A DNA stretch of 61,383 bases from Marinifilum sp. D714 (GCF_030851345.1 NZ_JALPNU010000023.1:1-61383), one strand, 5' to 3'. Shown: positions 26,627 to 36,543, numbered from the stretch's first letter. Numbers and translations: made by a program. Notes: a model not told the origin generated them from the sequence alone.

Positions 26627-27613
26627 ATGAAAAATATATTACAACACTTATTCGAACACAAAAGCCTGAAACAAGAGGAAGCCAAGGAGGTTCTGATTCA
26701 GATTACCAAAGGGGAATTCAATGAATTTCAAATCACCTCTTTTCTAACGGTTTTCATGATGCGTAGCATTACGGTTGAAGAGTTGACCGGTTTTCGTGAG
26801 GCATTATTGGAGCTTGGGATCTCTGTTGATTTATCGGAATACAATGGAGTTGATTTGTGTGGAACAGGAGGTGATGGAAAAAATACCTTTAATATATCAA
26901 CCTTAGCATCATTTGTTGTAGCTGGGGCAGGCGAAATGGTTACCAAACATGGGAATTATGGTGTTTCTTCATTAAGTGGTTCTTCAAATGTGATGGAAGA
27001 ATTGGGTTACCAGTTTAAAAGCAAGGAAGAAGATCTGAAAAGAGATTTGGACAAAGCTGGAATCTGCTTTTTGCATGCACCATTATTCAATCCTGCCATG
27101 AAGAATATTGCTCCAATTCGTCGTAACTTGGGTGTACGAACTTTCTTTAACATGCTGGGCCCCTTGGTGAATCCTTCGAAACCAAAGCATCAGATTGTTG
27201 GTGTGTTTGATTTGGAATTGGCACGATTGTATCAGTATTTGCTGCAGCAAACCGATTCAAAATATACCATTATTCATGGTGTTGATGGTTACGATGAGGT
27301 TTCATTAACCGATAAGGTAAAACTGATTGGAAATTGCATGGAAGAATTGTTAGAACCAGAAGAATTGGGGTATAGAAAACTAAATCCAAGCGAATTGTAT
27401 GGAGGAGAGAGTGTAGCGCAGGCAGCTAAGATATTTACTGATATCCTAAAAGGAGAGGGAACCGATGCGCAAAATGCTGTGGTTACCCGAAATGCAGGTT
27501 TGGCAATTCATTGTCTGCATCCTGAAATCAGCAGGGGTGATGCAATTGCAAGAGCGGTTGAGTCTTTAGAATCTGGAAAGGCATATGAGGTGTTGAAGAA
27601 ATTAACGAACTAG
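26627..27613 (+). CDS. trpD: Anthranilate phosphoribosyltransferase
   Basis: This enzyme adds phosphoribose from PRPP to anthranilate. The 328-residue protein has the PRPP-binding LCGTGGDGKNTFNIST, the KHGNYGVSSLSGSSNVMEELG loop split over residues 104-125, and the NPAMKNIAPIRRNLGVRT region. A 95-base gap separates it from trpG, and trpC starts 3 bases after its stop. Confidence 0.96.
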   Translation: MKNILQHLFEHKSLKQEEAKEVLIQITKGEFNEFQITSFLTVFMMRSITVEELTGFREALLELGISVDLSEYNGVDLCGTGGDGKNTFNISTLASFVVAGAGEMVTKHGNYGVSSLSGSSNVMEELGYQFKSKEEDLKRDLDKAGICFLHAPLFNPAMKNIAPIRRNLGVRTFFNMLGPLVNPSKPKHQIVGVFDLELARLYQYLLQQTDSKYTIIHGVDGYDEVSLTDKVKLIGNCMEELLEPEELGYRKLNPSELYGGESVAQAAKIFTDILKGEGTDAQNAVVTRNAGLAIHCLHPEISRGDAIARAVESLESGKAYEVLKKLTN

Positions 27614-27616
27614 AAG

Positions 27617-28417
27617 ATGAGTGCAAAAGCAAATATATTAGATCAGATCGTTCAGAAGAAGTTGTCTGAAGTTGCTGTGCAAAAAATGAAGCAGCCTATT
27701 TACCAGGTAATGAGTGAGGAGAATTTCAAGAGAAAGTGCTATTCGGCAAAAGAATCGATAACGAAAGCAGGAGCCTCTGGTGTAATTGCTGAATTCAAGC
27801 GTCAATCTCCTTCAAAGGGTGTAATCAATGGAACTGCAACTCCAAATGAGGTGGTAGGAAAATACCAGCAAGCTGGTGCATCAATGGTTTCGGTCTTAAC
27901 AGATGAGAGTTTCTTTGGCGCAAAGGCTGAAGATTTTGATACTGCAAGGAAAACATTACAAATTCCACTTCTACGCAAAGAATTCATTGTTGATCCTTAC
28001 CAGATTTACCAATCGAAAGCCATGGGAGCTGATGTAATTCTTCTGATTGCAGCTATCCTAACGCCTCAACGTTGTATGGATTTTGCTTTCCTGGCAAAGG
28101 AATTGGGTATGGAAGTGCTTCTTGAACTTCACGATGAATCGGAACTTGAACATGTAAATAAGTTTGTGGATTTGGTAGGTATCAACAATCGAAACTTAAA
28201 GACTTTTGTGGTTGATACCGATAAATCGATTCAACTGGCCAGTAAGTTACCTGAAGATATGATTCGCGTGGCGGAGAGTGGCTTAAGTAATTCGGGTATC
28301 GTGAAAGAAATGAGAGACAAAGGATTTCAGGCATTCCTGATGGGAGAGTATTTTATGAAACAAGAATCCCCGGGAGACGCCTGCAAAGAACTAATCAGAG
28401 AGATTAGCAATAAATGA
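27617..28417 (+). CDS. trpC: Indole-3-glycerol phosphate synthase
   Basis: This (beta/alpha)8 barrel enzyme closes the indole ring. The 266-residue protein has VIAEFKRQSPSKG with the catalytic Lys, SVLTDESFFG, LLRKEFIVDPYQI, LVGINNRNLKTF and the C-terminal RVAESGL phosphate-binding segment. It is not fused to TrpF, unlike in E. coli; TrpF is instead fused to TrpB in the next gene. Confidence 0.96.
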   Translation: MSAKANILDQIVQKKLSEVAVQKMKQPIYQVMSEENFKRKCYSAKESITKAGASGVIAEFKRQSPSKGVINGTATPNEVVGKYQQAGASMVSVLTDESFFGAKAEDFDTARKTLQIPLLRKEFIVDPYQIYQSKAMGADVILLIAAILTPQRCMDFAFLAKELGMEVLLELHDESELEHVNKFVDLVGINNRNLKTFVVDTDKSIQLASKLPEDMIRVAESGLSNSGIVKEMRDKGFQAFLMGEYFMKQESPGDACKELIREISNK

Positions 28418-28565
28418 TGATTTATATTTCCCGAAGGGAGAATGATAAGGTAATAGGAATCAAGTTTGATAATAATTTATCTTTTGCAGAAACCAAAATC
28501 CCCCTTTCAGGGTGAATTAGGGGGGGTAAACTCGAAATAAAACAACCTAACTCAAATTAACCAAA
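28418..28565 (+). other. Spacer inside the trp operon
   Basis: This is the longest gap in the trp operon. It contains a small hairpin (TTCCCGAAGGGAGAA) and a C-run/G-run pair (CCCCC at 28500-28504 with GGGGG near 28530). These could form an RNA stem or mark a repeat insertion. No gene is present. Confidence 0.4.
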
Positions 28566-30377
28566 ATGAAAATCAAAGTTTGTGGATTAAAATATAGCAA
28601 GAACATCAAGGAGTTGACGCAATTGCCAGTCGATTATGCAGGATTTATCTTCTATCCAAAATCACCAAGATATGTTGGCGAAGAATTTGAAGCTGCAATT
28701 CCAGCCCTATTTCCCAAAAGCACTCGTAAAGTTGGGGTTTTTGTGAACGAAGAATTGGATGTATTATTGGTAAAAGGAGAGAAATACAAGCTGGATGCCA
28801 TGCAGTTGCATGGTGGCGAATCAGTAGAATACTGCCAAAAAGTAAAAGAAGCAGGTTTTGAGGTGATTAAAGCCTTTCAAATGAATGATAGCTTTCAATT
28901 TAATAGCTTGGATGAATATGAAAATGTTTGTGATTTCTACCTATTCGATACCAAAACTGAAAACTACGGAGGTAGTGGCAGAAAATTCAATTGGAAGGTA
29001 TTGGAAAATTACAAAGGATCGACTCCATTTTTCCTGAGCGGTGGAATAGGAGCTCAAGATGCGGAGCAGATTAAACAATTGTCACACGATAAGCTTTATG
29101 CTCTGGATCTGAATTCAGGATTTGAATTGCAACCTGCTAAGAAAAATGCAGATCAGTTGGAGATCTTCCTAAACAAATTAGAATTGAATACAATGAACAA
29201 AGATAAATATGCAGTTGACGAAAGAGGTTACTATGGAGAATTCGGTGGAGCTTATATTCCTGAATTGCTTCGTAAAAATGTAGATGAACTGCAGGAGAAT
29301 TACCTAAAGATATTGGCCTCGGAGCAATTCAAGAAAGATTATGCTCGTTTATTGGATAACTATGTTGGTCGTCCTACGCCATTGACCAAAGCCGGAAATC
29401 TGTCAAAACGATATGGAACCAATATCTACCTGAAGCGTGAGGATTTAACCCACACGGGAGCACATAAAATCAACAATACCATTGGGCAAATTCTATTGGC
29501 CAAGTATATGGGAAAGAAGAGAATTATTGCCGAAACAGGAGCAGGTCAGCATGGTGTGGCAACAGCTACGGTTTGCGCCTTGTTTGGCTTGGAGTGTATA
29601 GTGTATATGGGAGCCTTGGATGTAGAAAGGCAAGCACCCAATGTGGCCCGTATGAAAATGTTGGGAGCGAAGGTAGTTCCTGCAATTTCGGGAAATCAAA
29701 CCTTGAAAGATGCTACCAACGAAGCGATTCGCGATTGGATTGCAAACCCAGAGTCATTCTACCTAATTGGATCGGTGGTTGGCCCACACCCTTATCCTGA
29801 TTTGGTAACGCGCCTACAATCGATTATTTCGAAAGAAATTCGCGAGCAATTGGAAAAGGAGACAGGAAATCCAAATCCAAACTATGTAATTGCATGTGTT
29901 GGTGGAGGAAGTAATGCTGCTGGTGCATTTTACCATTACCTGAATGAGAAAGATGTGAATCTGGTAGCAGTTGAAGCCTCTGGATTGGGAGTTGACAGTG
30001 GAGAAACTGCAGCAACCATCACTATTGGTGATATCGGTTTTATCCACGGAAGCAAAACCATGTTGATGCAGGATGAAGATGGTCAAATTACTGAACCGTA
30101 CTCCATATCTGCAGGATTGGATTACCCTGGAGTTGGGCCATTGCATGCTCATTTGGCTGTTTCGGGAAGAGCGCAATTCCTGTCGGCTACCGATGATGAG
30201 GCACTCAATGCCGCCAAAGTGTTGGCAGAATCAGAAGGCATTATTCCGGCATTGGAATCGGCACATGCACTGGCTGCACTGGAAAAAATACAGTTCAAGA
30301 ATGATGATGTGGTAGTGCTGAATCTTTCGGGACGTGGCGATAAGGATATGGAAACCTACATGAAGAAATTCAATTAA
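28566..30377 (+). CDS. trpFB: TrpF-TrpB fusion: phosphoribosylanthranilate isomerase / tryptophan synthase beta
   Basis: A single 603-residue frame joins two enzymes. Residues 1-205 are Trp[12 protein letters not shown] with the catalytic Cys, QLHGGES, and FLSGGI. Residues 210-603 are Trp[16 protein letters not shown], the PLP-binding Lys301 in [34 protein letters not shown], and the C-terminal NLSGRGDKD. Only four residues separate the domains and there is no stop. Met210 could serve as an internal start giving a free TrpB; no clear ribosome binding site precedes it. Both domains keep their active-site motifs, so the protein should catalyse step 3 and the final step, the latter with TrpA. 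Confidence 0.94.
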   Translation: MKIKVCGLKYSKNIKELTQLPVDYAGFIFYPKSPRYVGEEFEAAIPALFPKSTRKVGVFVNEELDVLLVKGEKYKLDAMQLHGGESVEYCQKVKEAGFEVIKAFQMNDSFQFNSLDEYENVCDFYLFDTKTENYGGSGRKFNWKVLENYKGSTPFFLSGGIGAQDAEQIKQLSHDKLYALDLNSGFELQPAKKNADQLEIFLNKLELNTMNKDKYAVDERGYYGEFGGAYIPELLRKNVDELQENYLKILASEQFKKDYARLLDNYVGRPTPLTKAGNLSKRYGTNIYLKREDLTHTGAHKINNTIGQILLAKYMGKKRIIAETGAGQHGVATATVCALFGLECIVYMGALDVERQAPNVARMKMLGAKVVPAISGNQTLKDATNEAIRDWIANPESFYLIGSVVGPHPYPDLVTRLQSIISKEIREQLEKETGNPNPNYVIACVGGGSNAAGAFYHYLNEKDVNLVAVEASGLGVDSGETAATITIGDIGFIHGSKTMLMQDEDGQITEPYSISAGLDYPGVGPLHAHLAVSGRAQFLSATDDEALNAAKVLAESEGIIPALESAHALAALEKIQFKNDDVVVLNLSGRGDKDMETYMKKFN

Positions 30378-30390
30378 TATTTGAATTTCG

Positions 30391-30435
30391 TACAGACGCA
30401 CTATTTTTTAAGTACAGACGCACGGCCGTGCGTCT
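30391..30435. repeat. GACGCAC palindrome with partial direct copy
   Basis: GTACAGACGCAC occurs twice (about 30390-30401 and 30412-30423). The second copy is part of a perfect 20-base palindrome at 30416-30435 (AGACGCACGG and its complement). Similar GACGCACGGCCGTGCGTC palindromes are known as dispersed repeats in Bacteroidota and cyanobacterial genomes. It lies inside the trp operon between trpFB and trpA. Confidence 0.75.
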
Positions 30436-30450
30436 CTAATAAAACTAACA

Positions 30451-31200
30451 ATGAACAGAATCGATCAATTATTTCAAAATAAACAAAAGGATATCTTATC
30501 CATCTACTTTCCTGCGGGATATCCTAAACTGGAAGATACGCTTCCAACCTTACAACTATTGCAAGCTAAAGGTGTCGACTTGGTAGAAATTGGCATCCCT
30601 TTTTCTGATCCTTTGGCAGATGGACCAGTAATTCAATCCGCAGCCAAACAGGCTTTGGACAATGGCATGAGCTTGCAGCTTTTGTTTGATCAGCTAAAAG
30701 ATGCACGAAAAACAATTAAAATACCTTTGATTTTAATGGGCTACTGGAATACCGTTTACAAATTTGGTGTAGATGCTTTTCTCACAGAATGCCAAAATGT
30801 AGGAATTGATGGCGTAATCTTACCTGATTTACCTTTGGAAGAGTACCAGGAAGAATACAAAGTAAAATTTGAGGCAGCGGGAGTGCACAATGTCTTATTG
30901 GTAACACCGCAGACTACCGATAAGCGTTTGGCCATTATCGAGAAAGCTGCCAGTGGATTTTTATACATGGTTTCTACAGCTGCCACAACGGGTGGGGCAT
31001 TGCAAGCCAGTAAAGAACGCGAAGCTTACTTCAAGAAAATTGCAGCTCTTGATATTCCATCTCTTATTGGTTTCGGAATACATGACAAAGCTAGTTTCCA
31101 ACATGCAGCCAGCTTTTCGAATGGTGCCATAATTGGAACCGCATTTATTAAGGCATTAGAAAAAGGAAATACTTCAGAATTTCTGGAATCCTTACAATAA
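30451..31200 (+). CDS. trpA: Tryptophan synthase alpha chain
   Basis: This subunit cleaves indole-3-glycerol phosphate and passes indole to TrpB. The 249-residue barrel has LVEIGIPFSDPLADGPVIQ with the catalytic Glu, VILPDLPLEEYQEE with the catalytic Asp, and IGTAFIKALE at the phosphate site. It is the last gene of the trp operon, followed by a good terminator. Confidence 0.96.
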   Translation: MNRIDQLFQNKQKDILSIYFPAGYPKLEDTLPTLQLLQAKGVDLVEIGIPFSDPLADGPVIQSAAKQALDNGMSLQLLFDQLKDARKTIKIPLILMGYWNTVYKFGVDAFLTECQNVGIDGVILPDLPLEEYQEEYKVKFEAAGVHNVLLVTPQTTDKRLAIIEKAASGFLYMVSTAATTGGALQASKEREAYFKKIAALDIPSLIGFGIHDKASFQHAASFSNGAIIGTAFIKALEKGNTSEFLESLQ

Positions 31201-31306
31201 AGAACTACTCCCGTCAGTTTTTACAGTCTGATGGCAGTTTCAAATAGCATTCAAAAATAAAGCCAAGGCAATCCCTTGACTCTAACTATCAACCATTTTA
31301 TGAATT

Positions 31307-31337
31307 ACCGCACGTGTTTTCTCGTGCGGTGTTTTTT
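31307..31337 (+). terminator. Terminator of the trp operon
   Basis: ACCGCACG (31307-31314) and CGTGCGGT (31323-31330) form a perfect 8-bp stem, followed by G and seven T residues. Confidence 0.85.
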
Positions 31338-31393
31338 TAGAGCAAGTTCCAATTCGTAACACCAATATTAAAAGGGAAATCGATAGAATGGGA

Positions 31394-31906
31394 CTATTCA
31401 AAAACTTGTACTCCTCTGGTTGTGTAAGAAAGACCTTGTTGACCAGAGGTAGAAATCATTACAGCTTCAAATAGTGGGGGATTTTTATCATTGTTCATGG
31501 CCCAGTCAAAAATAAAATTTGCACCAGAACCTCCCTCAGTATCCTGCTCTTCAATAATAATTTCCAAAGTTTCAAGTGGCTTTAAATAAATGGGCTTTTT
31601 TAGGTATTGCCTGATGTTCTCGCCAACTGTATTGTAATAATTTGACTTAAGCAGAAAAACCGAATCATTTACAGATACATTGCGGATGCTTACCGTAGTG
31701 GTAAGATCAAATGTTCTGTGTTCGTGATGATGATAGATGTGAGAATAAACCGGAAGGTATGTTTTTCCATGAAAATACTTCTCAATACTATCGATCTTGA
31801 TTTCTTTGCTTTCCCAACTTCCTTGTTTAATAGGATATTTATTTGACTTGTCACTACAAGCCATTACAATCAGGAGTAGAATCAGTATTTCAATTGTTTT
31901 TCTCAT
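31394..31906 (-). CDS. DUF3124 lipoprotein
   Basis: This 170-residue protein has a lipoprotein signal (hydrophobic residues 6-15, lipobox VMAC with Cys17). The body matches DUF3124: TYLPVYSHIYHHHEHRTFDL, SIRNVSVNDSVFLLKSNYYN, and EEQDTEGGSGANFIFDW. It should sit in the periplasm or on the outer membrane. Function is unknown for the family. The gene converges on trpA and shows no operon partner. Confidence 0.75.
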   Translation of the reverse strand: MRKTIEILILLLIVMACSDKSNKYPIKQGSWESKEIKIDSIEKYFHGKTYLPVYSHIYHHHEHRTFDLTTTVSIRNVSVNDSVFLLKSNYYNTVGENIRQYLKKPIYLKPLETLEIIIEEQDTEGGSGANFIFDWAMNNDKNPPLFEAVMISTSGQQGLSYTTRGVQVFE

Positions 31907-32146
31907 GTTCTCAATTATTTATTGACTGGTAAGTAATTCCAATTTTGAAGATACTGATTTTTTTCAATCGCAATATTCTTACACAAAAGAAGTTTAAAGA
32001 AATACACAAGATTAGATTCATTACCAAAAGGGGTTGTCTTTCTATCCAATCTGGCCAAAGATGCTTGACATGTAATCAAATTGTGATCGATGATTAGACA
32101 GGCATTTAAGTTTCTGGATTTCTTTTTGGATTTTAACCTATTGTGC

Positions 32147-33406
32147 TTAAAATATTTTCAATAAATCCATAATGCTAGTGTACAATACCATAGGAACTAA
32201 TACGATCCATCCTATCCATATTGAAGCATTTTGAGGTAATTTGATGAATTGATCTAAAAGTAAAGCAATCAAAAATCTGGTGTCTGTAATTGGGCTTGGA
32301 ATAATATGTATGCAGATATATGCTAATAGAATAATAGATATTCTTCTTAAGAAAGGGAATGGTTCTGGAAAAACATTACCCAAAGTAACAAAGCCACCAT
32401 TTCTTTTAACAGTTTCTTCCTTACCAAATATCAAACACATTTGATTAAAATAATTGGACATAAATACATTTCCTGCATTTAATGATTTTAATAACGATTT
32501 TTTTTCATTTGTACGCTTTAAGGTTTCCTCGATATTTATGCCTATTGTGCCATATTCATCTTTTTGCACATCCATAAAAATCAAATCATTTGAATTGTTT
32601 CTTCGAATACCCAGTTGGACAGCTTTGTTCCGATTTAATTGTATGCTTTTTGCAAAATCTCGATAGAAAAATGTGGTATCGTTATTCACAGTAATGATTT
32701 CATCTCCTTTTTTAATCCCAGCATCATATGCATAGCTAATTGGAATAACTGATTCTACTCTTAAGGGATATTTGGCAAAAACAGGATAGAATAGCTCACT
32801 CTTTTGGGAAATGATTTCTTGAATGGCTTTGTTCGAATCAATTACAAGTTCTTGCACAGAATCGTTTCTATTGATGGTAAAATGACCAGCTTTATTTAGA
32901 AGCATGATTTTCTTAATATCATTGAATCTTTCATATGACTTTCCTTCAATCTTAAGAATTTCATCACCAGTTCTAAAGCCTAATTCATAACCTGTTGAAT
33001 CAACATAAATACCATTTTCATTAACATTGTCAATAGAAAGGTAAACACGATTTGTAGTATAATAACTTATAGCATATAGGATGGTAGCAATTAAATAAAG
33101 CATGACAAATCCACCGAGAATTCCACCTAACCTCTTTGTAAAGGGATATTCTCTTTTCCGCCAAATAGGAGTAGGTTTTCTTTTTTCATTGTCATGAATT
33201 TCATAGATCTTAAACAACCAAGGAATGGGAATTACAATGCCAATGGAAAAAGTAACATCAAATAGTCTAAATCGACAAAGAGTGGGAGAATAACCAATTT
33301 GATAATGATTGTGGTGCATTCCCAATAGTTTACAAGCGATAGCCTTACCGGTCAACAATATTGTTCCAATAATCAGATAATAATACCACAAATACAATAA
33401 GCCCAT
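32147..33406 (-). CDS. Membrane PDZ protein resembling a site-2 protease without its active site
   Basis: The order of parts resembles RseP: an N-terminal membrane helix, a membrane segment near residues 97-117 after a basic stretch (KREYPFTKRLGG), two PDZ-like domains (about 125-195 with GYELGFRTGDEILKIEG, and 215-280 with YAYDAGIKKGDEIITVN), and C-terminal membrane helices. The zinc motif HExxH is missing: the matching residues are Leu17, Leu18 and Lys21, followed by the expected small-residue pattern and LLGM. The C-terminal LDG motif is replaced by ITDTRF. It may be a pseudoenzyme that binds membrane proteins. An unrelated PDZ membrane protein remains possible. Confidence 0.55.
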   Translation of the reverse strand: MGLLYLWYYYLIIGTILLTGKAIACKLLGMHHNHYQIGYSPTLCRFRLFDVTFSIGIVIPIPWLFKIYEIHDNEKRKPTPIWRKREYPFTKRLGGILGGFVMLYLIATILYAISYYTTNRVYLSIDNVNENGIYVDSTGYELGFRTGDEILKIEGKSYERFNDIKKIMLLNKAGHFTINRNDSVQELVIDSNKAIQEIISQKSELFYPVFAKYPLRVESVIPISYAYDAGIKKGDEIITVNNDTTFFYRDFAKSIQLNRNKAVQLGIRRNNSNDLIFMDVQKDEYGTIGINIEETLKRTNEKKSLLKSLNAGNVFMSNYFNQMCLIFGKEETVKRNGGFVTLGNVFPEPFPFLRRISIILLAYICIHIIPSPITDTRFLIALLLDQFIKLPQNASIWIGWIVLVPMVLYTSIMDLLKIF

Positions 33407-33537
33407 AAATTTATGTTGTTTGTTTCAAGTTGTGTATGGATAAAAATCAATTTAGATTATTTTATAAAAGTAGCAATATGTCAAGCATCTCAAAGAAGCT
33501 AGACATGTAAATATTAAAGAACTGACTTGGCTCGCAA

Positions 33538-34035
33538 TTAAAATTGATATCCAAATCGTAATGTTGCCCAAGGATAAACTTCCCAATCTTTTTCGTCAAA
33601 CAGGAGTGGAGTTAGTCCTACACCCCAATAATACTTATCTTTTAAGATGGAACGTTTGTAGCCTAATTGAGCAAATAATGCTAATGTAGGATCCTTCAAC
33701 TTTTCGCTAAAACCAATATGTGGATTGTCCGAAAGATATGGTGTAAAAGCCAAACCTGTTTCCCATGTATGCTTTTTAAATTTCTTGTAAACTTTTACTT
33801 GTATCGGGAATCTGGGGGAGGAATGACCACCAATTAATGATGGAGAAAATCCTATTCCCATTCTGATCCCAAAATTGTTTTGAATAGGTAGACTTTTGTC
33901 ATAGTTAATGGAATAATGACCAGCCGCCCCAAGTAGTTCAATAAAAACACTATTGTTTTTTGTTCTTTGGTTTTGAGCTTTAGCTGAAAATAATGTCAGA
34001 ATTAAAAGACATAGGTTTAGTATATTTTTGATCAT
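33538..34035 (-). CDS. Exported protein, probable small outer-membrane beta barrel
   Basis: This 165-residue protein has a signal peptide (residues 1-20, cut after SAKA) and then alternating amphipathic strands with Gly- and aromatic-rich turns. It ends in FGYQF, where the final Phe is the usual C-terminal signal of outer-membrane barrels. The family is not recognised. It lies 13 bases after the gene upstream on the same strand (34049-34540), so the two may form an operon. Confidence 0.6.
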   Translation of the reverse strand: MIKNILNLCLLILTLFSAKAQNQRTKNNSVFIELLGAAGHYSINYDKSLPIQNNFGIRMGIGFSPSLIGGHSSPRFPIQVKVYKKFKKHTWETGLAFTPYLSDNPHIGFSEKLKDPTLALFAQLGYKRSILKDKYYWGVGLTPLLFDEKDWEVYPWATLRFGYQF

Positions 34036-34048
34036 ATATTTGTTGATA

Positions 34049-34540
34049 TTAAAAATCCCACTCCTTCTGAATATAGTTCAGGCGAAGACGTAGTAATTCA
34101 TTGTTTTTGACACCCTCATGCATCAATTTGTTGATGTGCTTTTTGTAGAAATAAAAGCTGTATGTAATCAGACTAAGGCCAATGGCAAAAACAATTCCCA
34201 TCGATTCCCAATCCTTTTCTGGTTGCGTTACATTCACAACTATTTCTATCGACATGAATAGCAAAAACATAACTAACCAGCCGAGCATTTTTCTAATAAC
34301 CACTTGTTTGCTTTTCTTGAACAATAGGCCAGGGGTTTCGCCTTCTTTTAAATCAGCTTGCAATTCTTCAATGCATAGCTGCTTCTCTTCTTGAAGGATT
34401 TGTCTGTCGAAACCTCTTTCTTTTAATAGTTTACCTGCGATTATTTTCTTCTCAAAATTGTAGGCACCATCGTGTCTGAAATAAAAGAACAATTCATCTG
34501 TGCTTTCTTGTTCCAGTGATTTTTTTAGTGTTGTGTTCAT
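34049..34540 (-). CDS. Membrane protein of unknown function
   Basis: I do not recognise this 163-residue protein. The first half is soluble and helical with many charges (ESTDELFFYFRHDGAYNFEKK, residues 11-31, resembles the start of several small Bacteroidota proteins that precede membrane anchors). Two membrane helices follow (about 87-105 and 115-132), and the tail is basic. It is probably co-transcribed with the barrel-like gene downstream. Confidence 0.55.
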   Translation of the reverse strand: MNTTLKKSLEQESTDELFFYFRHDGAYNFEKKIIAGKLLKERGFDRQILQEEKQLCIEELQADLKEGETPGLLFKKSKQVVIRKMLGWLVMFLLFMSIEIVVNVTQPEKDWESMGIVFAIGLSLITYSFYFYKKHINKLMHEGVKNNELLRLRLNYIQKEWDF

Positions 34541-34584
34541 GTGATTGGCTTTGTATGCTTATAAATTTCCTCAAATAGGAGAGT

Positions 34585-35157
34585 TTAATTTTCGATTATT
34601 TTGTACTGCTTTGATTCTATCTGTTCGAGTGAATAATTTGGTTCAACGATTTCATTCCCATTTTTGTCAACATATCCATAAGTGCCAACAATCGATTTAA
34701 CCAATGCCAATCCTTCTTCAATTTCATTAAACTTTCCAATTTTCAAATATTTCGCAGGGATTATTTCATTGCCATTTTTATCTATCATTCCATATGTACG
34801 AACAATCGATTTGACCAATGCCAATCCTTCTCCAAGTTCATTAAATGTTCCAATTTTTGAATATTTGGCTGGAATCACTTCTTTACCACTTTTATCGATC
34901 ATTCCAAATTCACCGGTAATCGATTTTACCAACGCTAAATTTCCATTATCTCTGGTGAACTTTTCTATTTTCTTGTAAACAGCAGGAACAACTTCTTTTC
35001 CACTTCGGTCTATCATTCCATATTCACCAGTAATCGATTTTACTTTTGCCCAATTCTTCTGGTATTCACCATACTCATGTATTTTTCTGTAGTCTGCTTG
35101 CGAATAAACAGTTATTGTGGTTAAAAGCAATAATATAAGGTTTAATAATTTTTTCAT
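34585..35157 (-). CDS. WG-repeat exported protein
   Basis: This protein has a signal peptide (MKKLLNLILLLLTTITVYS) followed by four or five repeats of about 33 residues of the WG/KWG type: ALVKSITGEFGMIDKSGKEV-IPAKYSKIGTFNE and variants. Such repeats form beta hairpins stacked in a solenoid; the role of these proteins is unknown. I chose the ATG at 35157, which gives a normal signal peptide; an upstream ATG at 35199 would add 14 residues without purpose. The repeats are close to each other in sequence, which points to recent duplication inside the gene. Confidence 0.8.
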   Translation of the reverse strand: MKKLLNLILLLLTTITVYSQADYRKIHEYGEYQKNWAKVKSITGEYGMIDRSGKEVVPAVYKKIEKFTRDNGNLALVKSITGEFGMIDKSGKEVIPAKYSKIGTFNELGEGLALVKSIVRTYGMIDKNGNEIIPAKYLKIGKFNEIEEGLALVKSIVGTYGYVDKNGNEIVEPNYSLEQIESKQYKIIEN

Positions 35158-35265
35158 TAATAGTATGTTTTTAAGTTTATTTTTTATAGTGTACTGCAAG
35201 GGATAATTGCGTGATAATTTCTTGGCATTTCAGCACATAGTTTGAGCGAGGAGGATTGATTTTTC

Positions 35266-36543
35266 CTACCAACTTTCAATTACTTTTGCAGCACTGGTAT
35301 TTCTGATAAAAATGATTCCATCAAATCTGTCTGCCAACCTACCAATTCTGAAATGATGTCTTTTCTTGCCTTCAGCGGCAAAGATGGTTCCAACAGCCCT
35401 GTGATATAAATTATCATGAATGAATTTATTTATCTTCTCATTTTCTTTTGCTGACCTTACATCGAAAATAAAATTTTCAAATTTACACAGAGCAAAAACA
35501 GCGTCGCTCGATTTCTTAGGTGATATGGCAGGTACTCCAAAACTATCAAAAGCTCTCTTTGTTCTATTAAAGCCAATTATATCACCATTGTTAAAGCCAA
35601 AACCAAAGGAATAATACTGCTCACCAAATTTCTCTTTCAGGTAATAGCCTACAGGTTTCTGAACCGATTTTGCTTTATCATTCTTCACATGCTCATTGTG
35701 TGCCCAGAATACAGCCTTTCGATTTTGTTCAAACTCGCATATCCAGGCAATATTTTCTGCCATAAATTTATCGCGCAGCACAATCCAGTTTTTGGCATTG
35801 TCCATTCGCAATTCAAAATTTTGTTCCAGTTCACGCTTACAATGCAGCATGAAGTCATATTCCTTCGATTGTTTATCCTTCAGTTTCGCAAAAGCAGTAT
35901 TCAGCTCTCCAAGCACTTCATCTTTCCAGTTATCACCCTTCTCGGATAATAGTTTTAGCAAATCCTGCTCAATGATCATATTCAAGTACTGGGTAAGCTT
36001 ATCAGTCAAACAGTCATGATGGGCCAAATATTTCTTTAACTTACGGGAAACGCCGTATTCGCTATTGATATCACATCCGTAAAAGCGAATTTTATCCTCC
36101 AGGTCTCTGTCCACATTAAAAGCTTTAATCCATTCAATAAAAGCTACAAATTCTTGCCTATACCAAACACCATAATCAAGTTCCTTTAATCCATCTTTAA
36201 TACTTCCTTTTCCATGAAGCACATAATCGTTCATCGCTTTCGATCCCGAAAAATCTCCCTCAATAATAAAAAGCCTGTATCCCTCATGCATGGCCAGATA
36301 TTTCATCATCCTGTGTTTATACAAAAAGAATTCACTGGTTCCGTGCGTTGCTTCACCCAAACCAATCAGTTTCTTGTTCTTCACAAACTCAGAAATCCCT
36401 TTCAGATCATCGAAATCATCTTCTGGAGAAATTGTTTTTAGTTCAATAATATTCTTATTCAATTCTTTAACCAATTCTTTCTGGGCAAACATATGATGAG
36501 CCAACAGGCATATCATAGCAAGTAAAATGATTTTTTTATTCAT
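35266..36543 (-). CDS. Erythromycin esterase family protein, exported
   Basis: This 425-residue protein has a signal peptide (residues 1-20, cut after MFA) and the erythromycin-esterase/succinoglycan biosynthesis fold: LIGLGEATHGTSEFFLYKHRM with the catalytic His, YGCDINSEYG, and VFWAHNEHVKND. Members hydrolyse macrolide lactones in resistant bacteria, but most chromosomal members have unknown substrates. Location is probably periplasmic. It stands alone. Confidence 0.85.
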   Translation of the reverse strand: MNKKIILLAMICLLAHHMFAQKELVKELNKNIIELKTISPEDDFDDLKGISEFVKNKKLIGLGEATHGTSEFFLYKHRMMKYLAMHEGYRLFIIEGDFSGSKAMNDYVLHGKGSIKDGLKELDYGVWYRQEFVAFIEWIKAFNVDRDLEDKIRFYGCDINSEYGVSRKLKKYLAHHDCLTDKLTQYLNMIIEQDLLKLLSEKGDNWKDEVLGELNTAFAKLKDKQSKEYDFMLHCKRELEQNFELRMDNAKNWIVLRDKFMAENIAWICEFEQNRKAVFWAHNEHVKNDKAKSVQKPVGYYLKEKFGEQYYSFGFGFNNGDIIGFNRTKRAFDSFGVPAISPKKSSDAVFALCKFENFIFDVRSAKENEKINKFIHDNLYHRAVGTIFAAEGKKRHHFRIGRLADRFDGIIFIRNTSAAKVIESW

